Assembly (NCBI RefSeq): GCF_000006445.2
Contig: NC_006047.2
Location: 682,001 to 746,000, forward strand
Direction of reading: 5' to 3'
Length of the DNA: 64,000 nucleotides
Source: Debaryomyces hansenii CBS767
Taxonomy: Eukaryota; Ascomycota; Pichiomycetes; Serinales; Debaryomycetaceae
The notes under the pieces are model-generated. The model saw only the letters and a program-made list of their open reading frames with translations. It was not told the DNA's origin and did no database searches. Positions 9,804 to 20,558 of this stretch are shown one piece after another (within the stretch, counting starts at the first letter, position 1; each line of letters opens with the position of its first letter). The translations under genes were made by a program, and so were the position numbers.

Positions 9804-10079
9804 GATTATGCTCAATTGAAACTGTATTCGTCAGGAAATGTCTATAACCACACTCCTAAAGATTAAAATGGTGATTGCCAAGTAATACGAAGACTACACA
9901 TTACACATAAATTTTTCATTTATTTAATTTATTTAGTTCCCAAATGCTTTGAAAGAGTCATCTCATTAAAACCGGTACTCTTTAGATTACAGTGTGATCG
10001 GCACGTGCGTATAATACATAAAACGGTCGTAATTGATTCACAATAGATAGGAAAACCAATCCCATTTTATCTGCACAAT

Positions 10080-12077
10080 TCAAATCTCAGATAAATTCTC
10101 CCGTTCATAAAACGTTTCCCATAGTTCGATGGCTTCCTTTTGCGATTCTATTGAACTTTCGATAAATATCTCAACACTGTTTCTGAAATCATCGATTTTT
10201 TCAAACTCGAATCTTTCAAGTTCTGATTTTATTGTTTCACTAATCAAATTGAACTTCTTTTCAAATGTTTGCACCTTTGCTCTCAATTTGTCGACTTCAA
10301 AATTTAAATTACCGGCTTTATCGTTTTGCACTTTAAATTTTTTGTTTAGTTTGTTTAACTGAGCTTGTTTCTTAATGTAGTCCTGATTGAAATTATAATA
10401 TTGTTGATAAATTTTTGATCTCGATTCAAATACATATTTGATCGACCCAATGATTCTTAAATATTCCTCTATTGTAAATCCCAAAGTTAATTGATCCTGC
10501 AAATTTATGCGGTCGAGGTTTTCCTTTAATTTTAACTGTACATCACTAAAGGAACTCAACAAATCGGTAGTAATTTTCAGGATCTCCAAGCTTGCTAGCT
10601 CATCGATGGTCAACGATATTTCGTCTACTAATCCAGCCATCTCTTGCCTCTGATTGTTTATCAACTCGATTGATTTATAGAAGACTCTTAAATTATGCTC
10701 TAGGCTCTCAATATATTCTTTCTTTTGGATAAAATATTCATCGGGTTCTTCGATCTTTTGCGACATTGAGAATATTGAACTCATGAACCCACCGGTATTG
10801 TTACCAACAGTAACCGGAGCGGAATCTGTATTAGATGTATTACTATCATTATCCAAAAATTCGTCATTTTGTAATGAAGCCCCCGAGCCACTCAATTTTT
10901 CTCTTTCCTTGGACTCATTGCCAAAATCTTCGCTCACCAAAAACATTATAAAATCAGGGTCCTCCTGTAATGAAGGGCTATGACTAATTTTGCTCAACAT
11001 CTTTTCTAAGGATAATCTTCTATTCTCGATAAAATTCTCGTTAAATCTTCCAATGTAAGTTTGTTTCGTTGGAGGTGGGGGAATTATCTTACCAGGATGA
11101 TTATTTTGTAATTGATGGTATATCCACCGGAAGTCTTTGTAACGCCTGGAAACTATAAAGGTATCGGTGCCATGTGGCAATAGTTGAGAATCTGGTTTCT
11201 TGTTCTTAGTTTTGATGGAATATACAATATGAGCATTAGTAATATCCCCTACTTTCATTGGGTCCCCGACCGATATTTCCAAACTTGATGGCACATTCAC
11301 AGTATGAGCAACATTTGAGTCATCATTGGAAGCTGATTTTTGGCTAGACTGATCTATTTTGTGGGGCGATTCATTTTTGGTACCACTATCTATATCGTAT
11401 AAGGGTGCGTCGAGCTGCTGAACCAAGAGATCCTTATTATTGCTATTCTGACTATCACCATTACTACTTGATGGGGCGGGTTCTTTGTCAATCCCTCTGT
11501 CAGTCGGCTCTCCCAATGGGCCCAATGGTTCCTTTGTGTTGTTTTCATTGCCAAGGTGTTGAACGATAGTCTTGGAACTAAACTTACGTAGTCTTGTAGG
11601 CTTGTATTTACTCGTCTTCAAATTAGACACCCTTTTTGGAGAAACTGGTTGCTCATTAGATACAGAGGTAGAAGGTTTTATCGGACTATCTTTCTCGTTG
11701 AAAAGCGATTCTGACGTATTGATACGTTCGGGCGATTTTATAAACGATTCTAGTTGATTCTCTTCTGATCCGTGCGTGAGCTCCGATAACAACTTGTGTT
11801 TGTGATCATTTCTTTCATCCTTTTCTAACTCATCTCTTTGTTCATCTACCGGGTTACTATATCCATGGCGTGGAGTTTGAGGGTTTTGTACTTCGTCCTC
11901 TTCTTCTTCGTCTTCTTCCTCATCATCTTCTTCGTCGTCCTCGCTATCATCTACCGATAATTCGCTAAATTGGTTGCTTAATGGGGGAACGGATGAACTG
12001 GTGGCACTATATGTGTATTCTGAATGAGGCGATATCACATCGTCCCAATGCGATGCTGTGAGATCTTCGTGATCCAT
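10080..12077 (-). CDS. VPS5: Sorting nexin Vps5, retromer subunit
   Basis: Encodes 665 residues from the ATG at 12077, close to the S. cerevisiae Vps5 length. Vps5 pairs with Vps17 to form the membrane-bending SNX-BAR half of retromer, which returns receptors such as Vps10 from endosomes to the Golgi. The N-terminal third is disordered with an acidic run (DDEEDDEEEDEEEEDE). The PX domain follows at about residues 265-385: RRYKDFRWIYHQLQ, then KIIPPPPTKQ and FIENRRLSLEKML carry the basic and aromatic residues that bind PtdIns3P. The C-terminal part (about 435-660) is a long coiled-coil BAR domain. The conserved linker LSGSGASL is present. The match is strong. Confidence 0.93.
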   Translation of the reverse strand: MDHEDLTASHWDDVISPHSEYTYSATSSSVPPLSNQFSELSVDDSEDDEEDDEEEDEEEEDEVQNPQTPRHGYSNPVDEQRDELEKDERNDHKHKLLSELTHGSEENQLESFIKSPERINTSESLFNEKDSPIKPSTSVSNEQPVSPKRVSNLKTSKYKPTRLRKFSSKTIVQHLGNENNTKEPLGPLGEPTDRGIDKEPAPSSSNGDSQNSNNKDLLVQQLDAPLYDIDSGTKNESPHKIDQSSQKSASNDDSNVAHTVNVPSSLEISVGDPMKVGDITNAHIVYSIKTKNKKPDSQLLPHGTDTFIVSRRYKDFRWIYHQLQNNHPGKIIPPPPTKQTYIGRFNENFIENRRLSLEKMLSKISHSPSLQEDPDFIMFLVSEDFGNESKEREKLSGSGASLQNDEFLDNDSNTSNTDSAPVTVGNNTGGFMSSIFSMSQKIEEPDEYFIQKKEYIESLEHNLRVFYKSIELINNQRQEMAGLVDEISLTIDELASLEILKITTDLLSSFSDVQLKLKENLDRINLQDQLTLGFTIEEYLRIIGSIKYVFESRSKIYQQYYNFNQDYIKKQAQLNKLNKKFKVQNDKAGNLNFEVDKLRAKVQTFEKKFNLISETIKSELERFEFEKIDDFRNSVEIFIESSIESQKEAIELWETFYERENLSEI

Positions 12078-12736
12078 ATTCAAATGATTGATTATGCTGG
12101 GTTGTTATAATGGTGCAACGTTATGAAATAATTGAATTAAGTTGATAACTCGATCCTGCACGAAAGCCCCCACAAAAACTGCCACAAAGTCCCACAAGTC
12201 TCTTAGTCTAACTAAAACGATGTTAAAAGAGATTCAAGTCTGGATAAAAATGTAGATTAGTAAGAGGTTGTATGAGTCTTGCCACCAAGTAGCCACTGTC
12301 CATTTGGGTCCATATTAATACTCAGTAAATTTGTTAAAATGGTATTTTACGGAATGATTGCGAAATTATGTAAATAATACAAATAGGTTCTACGAACACA
12401 AATATTAAACCGACATTCTAATGGGAATTTGCTACTGTAACGGCTGTTTAAAGATAATACAATATTTCATCTCCTACTCAAGACTGCAACCATCTCTACT
12501 TACTATACCGTTGAATGGATATAAAATCGGTCTGCTATAAATACACAATCGCTCCTCAACCATGACGCACGTCGTAAGATGAAAATTTCTCAACAAATGC
12601 CCGTATTACGTCTTAATAACTACATTTATCCTTTATGCTATATGTCTTGGATCTCACAACGCCGATTGAAAAGAAAACTTACGCGGGCCGCAAAACAGAG
12701 GAAAAAAGATTCTCCTGTGCGCAAATAAAAAAAATC
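12078..12736. other. Intergenic region between VPS5 and the tRNA
   Basis: About 650 bases containing the VPS5 promoter and the 3' flank of the tRNA. I see no coding frame, LTR ends or other RNA gene. Short C-rich CCCACAA-type words cluster near 12165-12200 without an obvious meaning. Confidence 0.45.
12727..12734 (-). terminator. RNA polymerase III terminator of the tRNA-Pro gene
   Basis: A run of eight T residues on the minus strand begins two bases after the tRNA 3' end, as expected for a Pol III terminator. Confidence 0.85.
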
Positions 12737-12844
12737 GGGGCGAGCTGGGAATTGAACCCAGGGCCTCTCGCATGCTTGTAGTTATCAATTTAGTCTCCTA
12801 AATCGTCGCCCAAAGCGAGAATCATACCACTAGACCACACGCCC
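12737..12844 (-). tRNA. tRNA-Pro (anticodon UGG) with a 36-base intron
   Basis: The 72-base mature tRNA has exons 12809-12844 and 12737-12772 and is close to the yeast tRNA-Pro(UGG) sequence. The anticodon loop reads TTTGGGT with TGG as anticodon. The intron lies at the canonical place, one base 3' of the anticodon. The T-arm contains the B box GGTTCAATTCC, and the 5' end GGGCGTG pairs with CTCGCCC at the 3' end. CCA is not encoded, as is normal for eukaryotes. Confidence 0.96.
12773..12808 (-). other. tRNA-Pro intron
   Basis: A 36-base intron located after position 37 of the tRNA. It would be cut by the tRNA splicing endonuclease. Its length is within the range for yeast tRNA introns. Confidence 0.9.
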
Positions 12845-13601
12845 GTCTGTTGAGGTGTGTTTTCCAGTCTGCAAATATATCCTGACCGCTTAGGAATAAG
12901 TTTTTCCGCTAGCTCCGATCCATGCCAAAAGAAATTTTCGCCAAATGCCCCTGCTGCATTTTTTTATTCATATGACGACATCGATCGTTGGATATAATTC
13001 CACGTTTACAATGTATCCTACTCTCGCAACCATACAAACTCACCTATTTCCAGATGGGTAGCCGTAAACATGGTTGTAGGCCTACAGTTCCACGTTAGTC
13101 CTTACCGCTTGTCGAACCCTGTCCTCCACACCCTATTTATTCTTGGGGTACGTCATAAACCCAGGCGGATGTATTGTGTAATATGTGTAGATGACCTTAC
13201 CAATATTAACATTCATTATCGGAATGTTTTCACTATGTAAAGTTCGGAATGTTTAGTGGTGAAATTTGAGAAGGCGGCCAATAATGTACTACTACCTCAA
13301 CCGTTACAGCCATAATATCTGGCACAAATGCATAGTCGACGCGCGATTCTGTAATTATCTCTTCTAATTTTTCAAGTTGGTCATCTATGCATATCACTAT
13401 TGTTCTCAACCATCTAAATCGCTATTTTGATTTGAACAGAGTGTATAAACGTTGTTTCTTTTTTTAAAATTTTCCGATGGATACCAACCTGCCTGAGGAG
13501 CTAGTGAAGATCTGCAAAATATAAATACTGGCACGAATCGTGTAGTAACGAGTGAATTTTTTTAAGATATAGATAATCTTATCCATTATATTAGCATAGA
13601 A
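12845..13601. promoter_or_regulatory. Upstream region of the first reductase gene
   Basis: About 757 bases between the tRNA 5' end and the first short-chain reductase. A TATA-like element, AATATAAATAC, lies around 13518-13528, some 80 bases before the start codon. No ORF or mobile element is evident. The first part includes the tRNA 5' flank. Confidence 0.4.
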
Positions 13602-14459
13602 ATGACAGTTGAACAAGTTCAAGGCGCACAATCAGTTTGTAACAAGGACATCGGTACCTTACCAGCCCAATTCCCAACTTTACCAGATTCAGTTCTCGAA
13701 TTATTTTTGTTGACTGGTAAGTCAGCAGTCGTGACTGGTGGTATCAGTGGTATTGGATTCTGTATCTCGGAAGGTTACTGCCAAGCCGGATTAGCCAAAT
13801 TGGCCATTATTGACTACGCTGAAAACCAATTAGTTTTGGAAAAGTTACAACAAAAGTACCCAAAGACTCAAATTAACTTCTACAACTGTGACGTCAGAAA
13901 GGCTGAACAAGTCAAAAACGTTATTGAACAAATCCACTCTGACTTCACCGAGGTTGACATTTTTGTCGCTAATGCCGGTATTGCTTGGACTTCTGGTGCT
14001 ATGATCGACCAAGACGACGACGACGAATGGCACAATGTCATGAACGTCGACTTGAACGGTGTTTACTACTGTGCCAAGCACATTGGTAGAGTTTTCAGAC
14101 AACAAGGTAGAGGTTCGTTAGTTATGACAGCTTCCATGTCTGCACACATTGTCAATGTTCCACAATTACAAGCCGCTTACAACGCCGCCAAGGCCGGTGT
14201 TTTGCACTTAGGTAAGTCTTTAGCTGCTGAATGGGCTCCATTTGCTAGAGTTAACACCGTTTCTCCAGGTTATATTGCAACTGAGTTATCTGACTTCGTT
14301 CCAGATGACATCAAGAACGTTTGGTACTCCATGACTCCAAAGGGTAGACAGGGTTTACCAAGAGAATTGGTTGGTGCTTACTTATACTTAGGTTCTGATG
14401 CATCTTCTTTCACAACTGGTACAGACATCATTGTTGACGGTGGTTACTGTTCGCTCTGA
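13602..14459 (+). CDS. Short-chain dehydrogenase/reductase, SOU (sorbose reductase) family
   Basis: A 285-residue classical SDR. TGGISGIG (45-52) is the nucleotide-binding glycine motif, NAG follows the fourth strand, and Ser180, Tyr193 and Lys197 (YNAAK) form the catalytic set. PGYIATE and VDGGY close the fold. The N-terminal and C-terminal parts resemble Candida Sou1/Sou2, which reduce sorbose or related sugars. The second strand ends in an acidic residue (IIDYAE, Asp71); in SDRs this position usually favours NAD(H) over NADP(H), so it may be a dehydrogenase of another polyol instead of an NADPH-dependent reductase. It is a diverged paralogue of the gene at 18086. Codon use looks typical of a highly expressed gene. 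Substrate unproven. Confidence 0.85.
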   Translation: MTVEQVQGAQSVCNKDIGTLPAQFPTLPDSVLELFLLTGKSAVVTGGISGIGFCISEGYCQAGLAKLAIIDYAENQLVLEKLQQKYPKTQINFYNCDVRKAEQVKNVIEQIHSDFTEVDIFVANAGIAWTSGAMIDQDDDDEWHNVMNVDLNGVYYCAKHIGRVFRQQGRGSLVMTASMSAHIVNVPQLQAAYNAAKAGVLHLGKSLAAEWAPFARVNTVSPGYIATELSDFVPDDIKNVWYSMTPKGRQGLPRELVGAYLYLGSDASSFTTGTDIIVDGGYCSL

Positions 14460-15081
14460 TTAATTTTTGTACAATAGATTTTTATTTTATTTATTTTTCC
14501 ATCATATATTAAATAATTATAGACAACTTAATATTAAAACACAAATTGTAGCTAACGATTGGCTTTGGTTCTAGTCTATCTCGGCTGATTATCAAGAATA
14601 AAGTGATCTCTACACTAATATATATGCCTTTAGATTTGCCTGGAACAATATGCAGGTCTTGAATTGAAATGGGTCCCAAAAGCAGTTAGTACTCTTAACG
14701 AGGATTAACGGGTATTTCTTTTACAATCATGCTTCATATTTTGATATGAGGGCATTAATGGAAAGTGCTCATGCTTTCAAATTTACAAATAGAGGCGATA
14801 AAAATAGGCCTTTTAGTAATATGGGAACATGATGAATAATAAAAATAAAGACTAAATAGAATATTGCAAAATTGTTGTAGAAGAAGTTACAAATGTATTG
14901 GCCGGGAATCATCGATTTTTATAATACCTTTATTTTCACATGGGCAGAACAATGTCGGGTTGCAAAAAAATTATCCTGGAGCTATTCAGAGTTGATAATA
15001 GCAGACTAGAAATATTCATTAAAAAAGGAAACCTGGATCCGAGTATTGCATCCCTGTCCGTGAGCAAAACTTTCTCTTAAA
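14460..15081. other. Intergenic region, no gene seen
   Basis: About 620 AT-rich bases downstream of the first reductase. I find no ORF, RNA gene or repeat that I can support. Confidence 0.5.
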
Positions 15082-15580
15082 ATGAAACATAAAAGATGTA
15101 GGCCACTACAGAAGAGAATGAGAAGCAATCATACAATTCGCGGCCTGTTGCAACTGACACTCGCTACAAAGAAGATAATTAATGAAAAGTTTGTTGCAAA
15201 ATTCTATGACTCAGAATGGCCAAACAGATACTCGTCAATTATAAATGTAACGACAAGGAGACATTACAGCCGTGTTATTGATAACCAACGATGTATTTAG
15301 CATATATGATTCAGAATTGAACAAACTTCTCTATCCCCCCACAAAAGCAGTAGGATACCTGAAAGTCACTGTTGATCAGTACTATCTCACTGACTACTTC
15401 AACACGTTTCAGTATATAGATACCATTTCCTTACAGAATGGCGTTAATTGTATTAAAGAACCAAGGAACATTGGAAGTAAGTCACGGGCATGGAACCAAG
15501 GGGATATAGAAGAAGGAATTATACTTTGCGCAAAAGCCGGAAATGTGTATATTCATGATTTTGCATTTCCGTCTGGATAA
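15082..15580 (+). pseudogene. Possible decayed gene: two overlapping short frames
   Basis: Two frames overlap: 15082-15300 (72 codons, ATG start) and an open stretch from about 15251 to 15580 in another frame (no early ATG; contains LLITNDVFSIYD and ends HDFAFPSG). The composition of the second frame is protein-like, and a single small frameshift near 15250-15300 would join the two. That suggests a degraded gene or relic. I do not recognise a family in either part. A chance pair of short ORFs is the main alternative. It lies in an otherwise empty 1.5-kb gap between the first reductase and SDH1. Confidence 0.3.
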
Positions 15581-15951
15581 ATGAATGGAATACCTAGAAT
15601 CTCATACCCAAAACTTAATAGATGTATTTGGTATCAATAAGAGGTAAAAATCCATACCCAGAAAACCCTAATCTATTATGCTAAACACAGAAAATTTTTT
15701 CGAGTATATAGATCGAATTTCAAATTGTTTTATATATTTTGCAGGAAACTTATCGTAGTTATAAGACGGGACGGGTTACAAAGGTTCTTTCAATATACCG
15801 GAGACCAAGTAAAGTCTATTGAAAAAGTACTTCTATAGGAGGAAATTGCTGTTTACTTATTATACAGGAATATTTCATATTACTAATATGGGGTTTTTTT
15901 ATTAACTTTTCGTTAATAGTGATTATTACTTTTCTTCATTCTAATCTGATA
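15581..15951. promoter_or_regulatory. Upstream region of SDH1
   Basis: About 370 AT-rich bases before the SDH1 start, which must include its promoter and leader. No specific factor site could be assigned with confidence. Confidence 0.35.
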
Positions 15952-17835
15952 ATGTTACGTAGATATTTTGGTACATCAGCTACTAGATTCCAAACTATTG
16001 GAAACATCAAAGGAACTCAATTGAATGCAACCAAATACTTGTCAAAGGACTACCATGTTATTGACCATCAGTATGATTGTCTTGTCGTGGGTGCCGGGGG
16101 TGCTGGGTTAAGAGCAGCATACGGATTATCGGAGGCCGGGTATAAAACTGCTTGTATTTCGAAGTTATTTCCAACTAGATCACACACGGTTGCAGCTCAG
16201 GGGGGTATAAATGCTGCGTTGGGTAATATGCATAAGGATGACTGGCATTGGCACATGTATGATACCGTGAAGGGATCAGATTGGTTGGGAGATCAAGATG
16301 CTATCCATTACATGACCAAGGAAGCCCCTGCCTCGATCTACGAATTAGAAAACTATGGTGTTCCATTCTCCAGAAACGAAGAAGGCAGAATCTACCAAAG
16401 AGCATTTGGTGGACAAGCGAAAGAATTCGGTAAGGGAGGACAAGCATACAGGACTTGTGCTGTTGCAGACAGAACTGGACATTCATTATTGCACACATTA
16501 TACGGGCAATCCTTGAGAAACGATACCCATTTCTTTATTGAATTTTTTGCCATGGATTTGATGATGCAGGACGGTGAATGTATTGGTGTTATCGCGTATA
16601 ACCAAGAGGACGGTACAATTCATAGGTTCCAAGCGCACAAGACAATTATTGCTACCGGTGGTTACGGAAGAACCTATTTCTCATGCACATCAGCACATAC
16701 GTGTACCGGTGACGGTTTCGCTATGGTCTCTAGAGCTGGCTTACCATTAGAAGACATGGAATTCGTCCAATTCCACCCATCTGGTATTTACGGCTCTGGC
16801 TGTTTGATCACTGAAGGTGCAAGAGGTGAAGGTGGGTTCTTGCTTAATTCCGAAGGTGAAAGATTTATGGAACGTTATGCTCCACACGCTAAAGACTTGG
16901 CATCAAGAGATGTGGTTTCTCGTGCCATGACTTTGGAAATAAACGAGGGCAGAGGTGTCGGTAAGGAAAAGGATCACATCTACTTGCAATTGTCTCACTT
17001 GCCTCCGTCTGTATTGAAGGAAAGATTACCAGGTATTTCTGAAACTGCGCATATTTTCGCGGGGGTTGATGTCACCAAGGAGCCAATTCCAATTTTGCCT
17101 ACCGTCCACTACAATATGGGTGGTATTCCAACTAACTATAAGACGGAAGTTTTGAAGAAGGGTGCTGACGGAAAGGATGAAATTGTCCCAGGATTGTTCG
17201 CTTGTGGTGAAGCTGCATGTGCCTCCGTCCACGGTGCCAACAGATTGGGTGCAAACTCATTATTGGACTTGGTTGTGTTCGGAAGAGCCGTCGGTCACAC
17301 TATCAGCGAGCAATTGACTCCTGGTACACCTTTCAAGCCATTGGATGAGCACATGGGTAAGGAATCGATCGAAAACTTGCACCATTTGAGAACAGCCGAC
17401 GGTAGCCAGACGACCGCCTCTATCAGAGCAGAAATGCAGAAAACTATGCAAAAAGGATGTGCTGTCTTCAGAACACAAGACTTATTGGACCAATGTGTCG
17501 AAGACATCGACAAGATCGACAAGACCTTCGAACACGTGAAGACTACCGACAGATCGATGATCTGGAACTCGGACTTGGTCGAAACAATGGAATTGCAAAA
17601 TTTGTTGACCTGCGCTACCCAGACCGCATATTCAGCTGCTGCTAGAAAGGAATCAAGAGGTGCCCACGCAAGAGATGATTATCCAAACAGAGATGATGAA
17701 AACTGGCGTAAGCACACCTTGTCCTACCAGAAAAACTTCGGTGATAAGGTTGAATTGGATTACAGAGATGTTGTTAGAACAACCTTGGATGAAAGCGACT
17801 GTAAGCCCGTGCCTCCAGCAGTTCGTGTTTACTAA
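15952..17835 (+). CDS. SDH1: Succinate dehydrogenase flavoprotein subunit
   Basis: Encodes 627 residues from the ATG at 15952; the frame is open for 11 codons more, but this ATG begins a good mitochondrial presequence ([14 protein letters not shown]). Sdh1 is the FAD-bearing catalytic subunit of complex II on the matrix side of the inner membrane and oxidises succinate to fumarate in the TCA cycle. The FAD-binding [10 protein letters not shown] is at 45-54. SHTVAAQGG includes His78, the residue that carries covalent FAD in this family. [20 protein letters not shown] and [19 protein letters not shown] are conserved active-site and FAD segments. The C-terminus ([16 protein letters not shown]...PPAVRVY) is complete. 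Confidence 0.97.
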   Translation: MLRRYFGTSATRFQTIGNIKGTQLNATKYLSKDYHVIDHQYDCLVVGAGGAGLRAAYGLSEAGYKTACISKLFPTRSHTVAAQGGINAALGNMHKDDWHWHMYDTVKGSDWLGDQDAIHYMTKEAPASIYELENYGVPFSRNEEGRIYQRAFGGQAKEFGKGGQAYRTCAVADRTGHSLLHTLYGQSLRNDTHFFIEFFAMDLMMQDGECIGVIAYNQEDGTIHRFQAHKTIIATGGYGRTYFSCTSAHTCTGDGFAMVSRAGLPLEDMEFVQFHPSGIYGSGCLITEGARGEGGFLLNSEGERFMERYAPHAKDLASRDVVSRAMTLEINEGRGVGKEKDHIYLQLSHLPPSVLKERLPGISETAHIFAGVDVTKEPIPILPTVHYNMGGIPTNYKTEVLKKGADGKDEIVPGLFACGEAACASVHGANRLGANSLLDLVVFGRAVGHTISEQLTPGTPFKPLDEHMGKESIENLHHLRTADGSQTTASIRAEMQKTMQKGCAVFRTQDLLDQCVEDIDKIDKTFEHVKTTDRSMIWNSDLVETMELQNLLTCATQTAYSAAARKESRGAHARDDYPNRDDENWRKHTLSYQKNFGDKVELDYRDVVRTTLDESDCKPVPPAVRVY

Positions 17836-17910
17836 TTGCGGTAACCATTACGTAGCATATAAGTAGTTATACATTAATATGTATGTACAGTTATATAGGA
17901 ACGAATTTTC

Positions 17911-17922
17911 CGGTCGTGGCCG
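17911..17922. promoter_or_regulatory. CGG-N6-CCG motif, possible zinc-cluster factor site
   Basis: CGG TCGTGG CCG, an inverted CGG pair spaced by six bases, the layout bound by several fungal Zn2Cys6 regulators (Ppr1-type spacing). It lies about 165 bases before the second reductase start, in a promoter of only 250 bases. Which factor binds is unknown. Confidence 0.4.
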
Positions 17923-17972
17923 GGTCATTTTGACTACGTCATTGTAGCAATTATCAGCTCGTATCCCGGTGG

Positions 17973-17980
17973 TATATAAA
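17973..17980 (+). promoter_or_regulatory. TATA box of the second reductase gene
   Basis: TATATAAA fits the yeast TATAWAAR consensus and lies about 106 bases before the ATG at 18086. A second, weaker TATA-like element (TTATAAATA) is near 18032. Confidence 0.5.
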
Positions 17981-18085
17981 GAGTGTTAAATCTTCGATTT
18001 TCCATACTCCGGTTAAATTTCTTATTCCAGTTTATAAATAGGGAACTAATAACTACTAGTACTACTACAAATTAAAAAACCAAAA

Positions 18086-18925
18086 ATGTCACACCCAACA
18101 TCAGTTATCAATGAGGAATTAGGACCTTTACCAACCAAGGCCCCACAACTTTCCAAAAACGTTAATGATTTGTTCTCCTTAAAGGGAAAAGTAGCTTCTG
18201 TCACTGGATCTTCCGGTGGTATTGGTTGGGCTGTTGCTGAAGCATATGCTCAAGCAGGAGCAGACGTTGCTGTTTGGTACAATTCTAAGAATGCAGACGC
18301 TAAGGCTGAATACTTAACCAAGACCTACGGAGTGAAATCCAAGGCATACAAGTGTAATATTTCGGACCCAGAAGATGTGGAAAAGGTGATCGGACAAATT
18401 GAGAAGGATTTCGGCACTATTGACGTTTTTGTCGCTAATGCTGGTGTGCCATGGACCGAGGGCAGAAGTATTGAAGCGGATGGGTACGATGCGTGGAAAA
18501 AGATTGTAGATTTGGACTTGAGTGGAGTTTACTACTGCGCTAAGACTGTCGGCAAGATTTTCAAGAAGCACGGAAAGGGTTCTCTTGTGTTAACAGCATC
18601 AATGTCTGGCCACATTGTGAATGTTCCACAAATGCAAGCTCCATACAACGCTGCTAAGGCGGGTGTATTGCACTTGGGTAAGTCCTTAGCTATCGAATGG
18701 GCTCCATTCGCTAGAGTTAACACCATTTCTCCAGGTTACATTGCTACAGAGATTTCCGATTTTGTTCCTGCCGAAGTCAAGGCTAAATGGTGGCAATTGA
18801 TCCCATTAGGAAGAGAAGCACTTGCTCAAGAGTTGGTTGGTGCTTACTTATATTTTGCATCCGATGCTTCTACTTACACGACTGGCTCGGACTTATTGGT
18901 TGATGGTGGTTACTCCGCCCCATAG
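18086..18925 (+). CDS. SOU1: SOU1-like NADPH-dependent sorbose reductase (SDR family)
   Basis: A 279-residue SDR, very close to Candida Sou1 in the segments [32 protein letters not shown] and [11 protein letters not shown]. Sou1 reduces L-sorbose to sorbitol with NADPH. The glycine motif TGSSGGIG is at 40-47. After the second strand the sequence is WYNSK with no acidic residue, which fits NADPH use. The catalytic set is Ser174, Tyr187 and Lys191 (YNAAK). It is paralogous to the gene at 13602, and SDH1 lies between the two. A short promoter with a TATA box and a CGG-N6-CCG motif precedes it, so inducible expression is plausible. The natural substrate in this species could be another ketose or diketone. 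Confidence 0.85.
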   Translation: MSHPTSVINEELGPLPTKAPQLSKNVNDLFSLKGKVASVTGSSGGIGWAVAEAYAQAGADVAVWYNSKNADAKAEYLTKTYGVKSKAYKCNISDPEDVEKVIGQIEKDFGTIDVFVANAGVPWTEGRSIEADGYDAWKKIVDLDLSGVYYCAKTVGKIFKKHGKGSLVLTASMSGHIVNVPQMQAPYNAAKAGVLHLGKSLAIEWAPFARVNTISPGYIATEISDFVPAEVKAKWWQLIPLGREALAQELVGAYLYFASDASTYTTGSDLLVDGGYSAP

Positions 18926-19552
18926 ATGATCTATTAGAAATGTATATATGTAATGTATAATTGCTTTAGACAATAAATGCACAGTCATCATCATTATTTT
19001 TTGTAGTTTAGGGATTCGTGGCTTTTTTCCTAATTAGTCACCGGTTCCGTATGGGTTGGGTTCTGAAATACAGCAGTGTACATTTATCTATACATGACAA
19101 TCGATATCACCGTTATTTTTTCATCTCCTTGTCACCTTACATATCATGTCACCTTATATGTCATTGTACTATTCGATATCAACTTAGGAATTAAGTCAGG
19201 TGGAATTGACTTCTTCTAATGATCCGTATATATCTCGTAAAATCCATTTCACGGGAAACACAAGCGGGTCAAAAATAGATAAGTCGGAACAATTATCGCT
19301 CAAACGAAGCAATAGATCCGAGAATATATATCGACAGCTGAAGTATCAGAAACATGTGTATATTCCAAACATTAGACGTATTTACCCGTGTGATTATGAT
19401 TAGATACTTACTATGGCCACTTTTCACGTGGATTTACAATTATAAAGGTATATGTTGAAATTGTATGAAGACTAGTGAAAATTGACAAGAAAAGAAAATG
19501 AAAGCAAGTAAAGAAGGATATGAATTGAAAATAATGCTAATATATACAAATA
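18926..19552. other. Intergenic region between convergent genes
   Basis: About 627 bases between the 3' end of the second reductase and the 3' end of VMA8. It contains a 17-bp tandem duplication at 19130-19163 and CACGTG at 19425-19430, although no promoter is expected here. A 67-codon ORF at 19200-19403 shows no domain and is taken as chance. Confidence 0.45.
19130..19163. repeat. 17-bp tandem duplication
   Basis: Two adjacent 17-base copies, beginning TGTCACCTTA at 19130 and again at 19147, differing at two positions. Small local duplication with no known role. Confidence 0.7.
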
Positions 19553-20362
19553 TCAAAATATAACATCATCTTCGGTTTCCTTCAATAGGTCTTGTTCACC
19601 ATGTGCCTTGACATCCAAATCTGCGACTTCCTTTCTGACCGCGGTTTCATCTATTTGTTGCAGTGTTTTGGCTTTACTTTCTGCTTCCTCTGCTTCCTCT
19701 GTTTCCGCAATGGCTGCAGCTTCTTGCTTCTTTTCTTGGACTTTTTTCAACCGGTAGAATTCTTCTCTGTCCAATTCATCTAATTCTGAATTAATATAAC
19801 TGATAGTATTTTCGGTTCTAGGAATAATAACATGCTCAATCGCGTTGACTCTTCTATTGGTGACTTTAATAACCTCATCCAAGATTATAAATGCGGTTTG
19901 CAACGACGCCAATTCAACCAAAGTTTCCACTGCCTTGGTGTACACCATTTTGGCCTTCTGGACCTGTTGACCACCTCTACCCAAACCAGTCATCTTGAAA
20001 TCATTAATATCTTCATTGATATGACTTTCAAATGTTGGCAAGTAGACACCTGAAACATTTTCCTGCTTGGCTTTGACTTGAAATCTGGCATTCTGTACAG
20101 ACTCTTGAACCAGGTATGAGATATTATCACCAGTGGCATATTGTACTTCTGCTAATGAGAAAGCTGCAGTTTGCATCACTCTACCCATCTTTCTTTTTGC
20201 GTCATCGATTCTCTGGGTGATGTCTCTGAATCTTTTAGTCAATGCTTCAGATTTTCTCTTCAAAAGGGAATGTCCTTGCTGAGCACCCTTCAATTTTCCC
20301 TTCATTAACCCTAAAGTCATACGAGTAGGGAACACTTGTTCTCTGTTTCCAGCACCAGACAT
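19553..20362 (-). CDS. VMA8: V-type H+-ATPase subunit D
   Basis: Encodes 269 residues from the ATG at 20362. The frame extends slightly upstream without another ATG, and [15 protein letters not shown] is the expected family N-terminus. Subunit D is part of the central rotor stalk of the V1 sector and couples ATP hydrolysis to proton pumping into the vacuole. The protein is two long helices. The first contains [20 protein letters not shown] and ALTKRFRDI. The return helix includes [20 protein letters not shown] and [20 protein letters not shown]. The acidic tail is variable in the family. It is divergent from SYF1, with 196 bases between the starts. Confidence 0.96.
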   Translation of the reverse strand: MSGAGNREQVFPTRMTLGLMKGKLKGAQQGHSLLKRKSEALTKRFRDITQRIDDAKRKMGRVMQTAAFSLAEVQYATGDNISYLVQESVQNARFQVKAKQENVSGVYLPTFESHINEDINDFKMTGLGRGGQQVQKAKMVYTKAVETLVELASLQTAFIILDEVIKVTNRRVNAIEHVIIPRTENTISYINSELDELDREEFYRLKKVQEKKQEAAAIAETEEAEEAESKAKTLQQIDETAVRKEVADLDVKAHGEQDLLKETEDDVIF

Positions 20363-20558
20363 TATCAAATGTTATATCTACTACGTAACTTTTCAATTGA
20401 TTATTTAAGGTAACCTATCAAGTTAATTAAGGAGAAATCTAAATTCACAATTTGGAAGAAACAAACAGTTTTGTGTAATTTGTGAATTTTGTTAGGAATA
20501 CTTGATAAGAAGAGATGCTAAGAAGTGAGAAAGAGGCCATAGAAGATAAAACTACAGC

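Noticed and set aside
12000..13600. Possible LTR or retrotransposon near the tRNA
   Set aside because: tRNA flanks often attract Ty-like elements, but no terminal repeats or element-derived coding sequence could be seen.
19200..19403. 67-codon ORF between the second reductase and VMA8
   Set aside because: Featureless and in a convergent 3' spacer; judged random.
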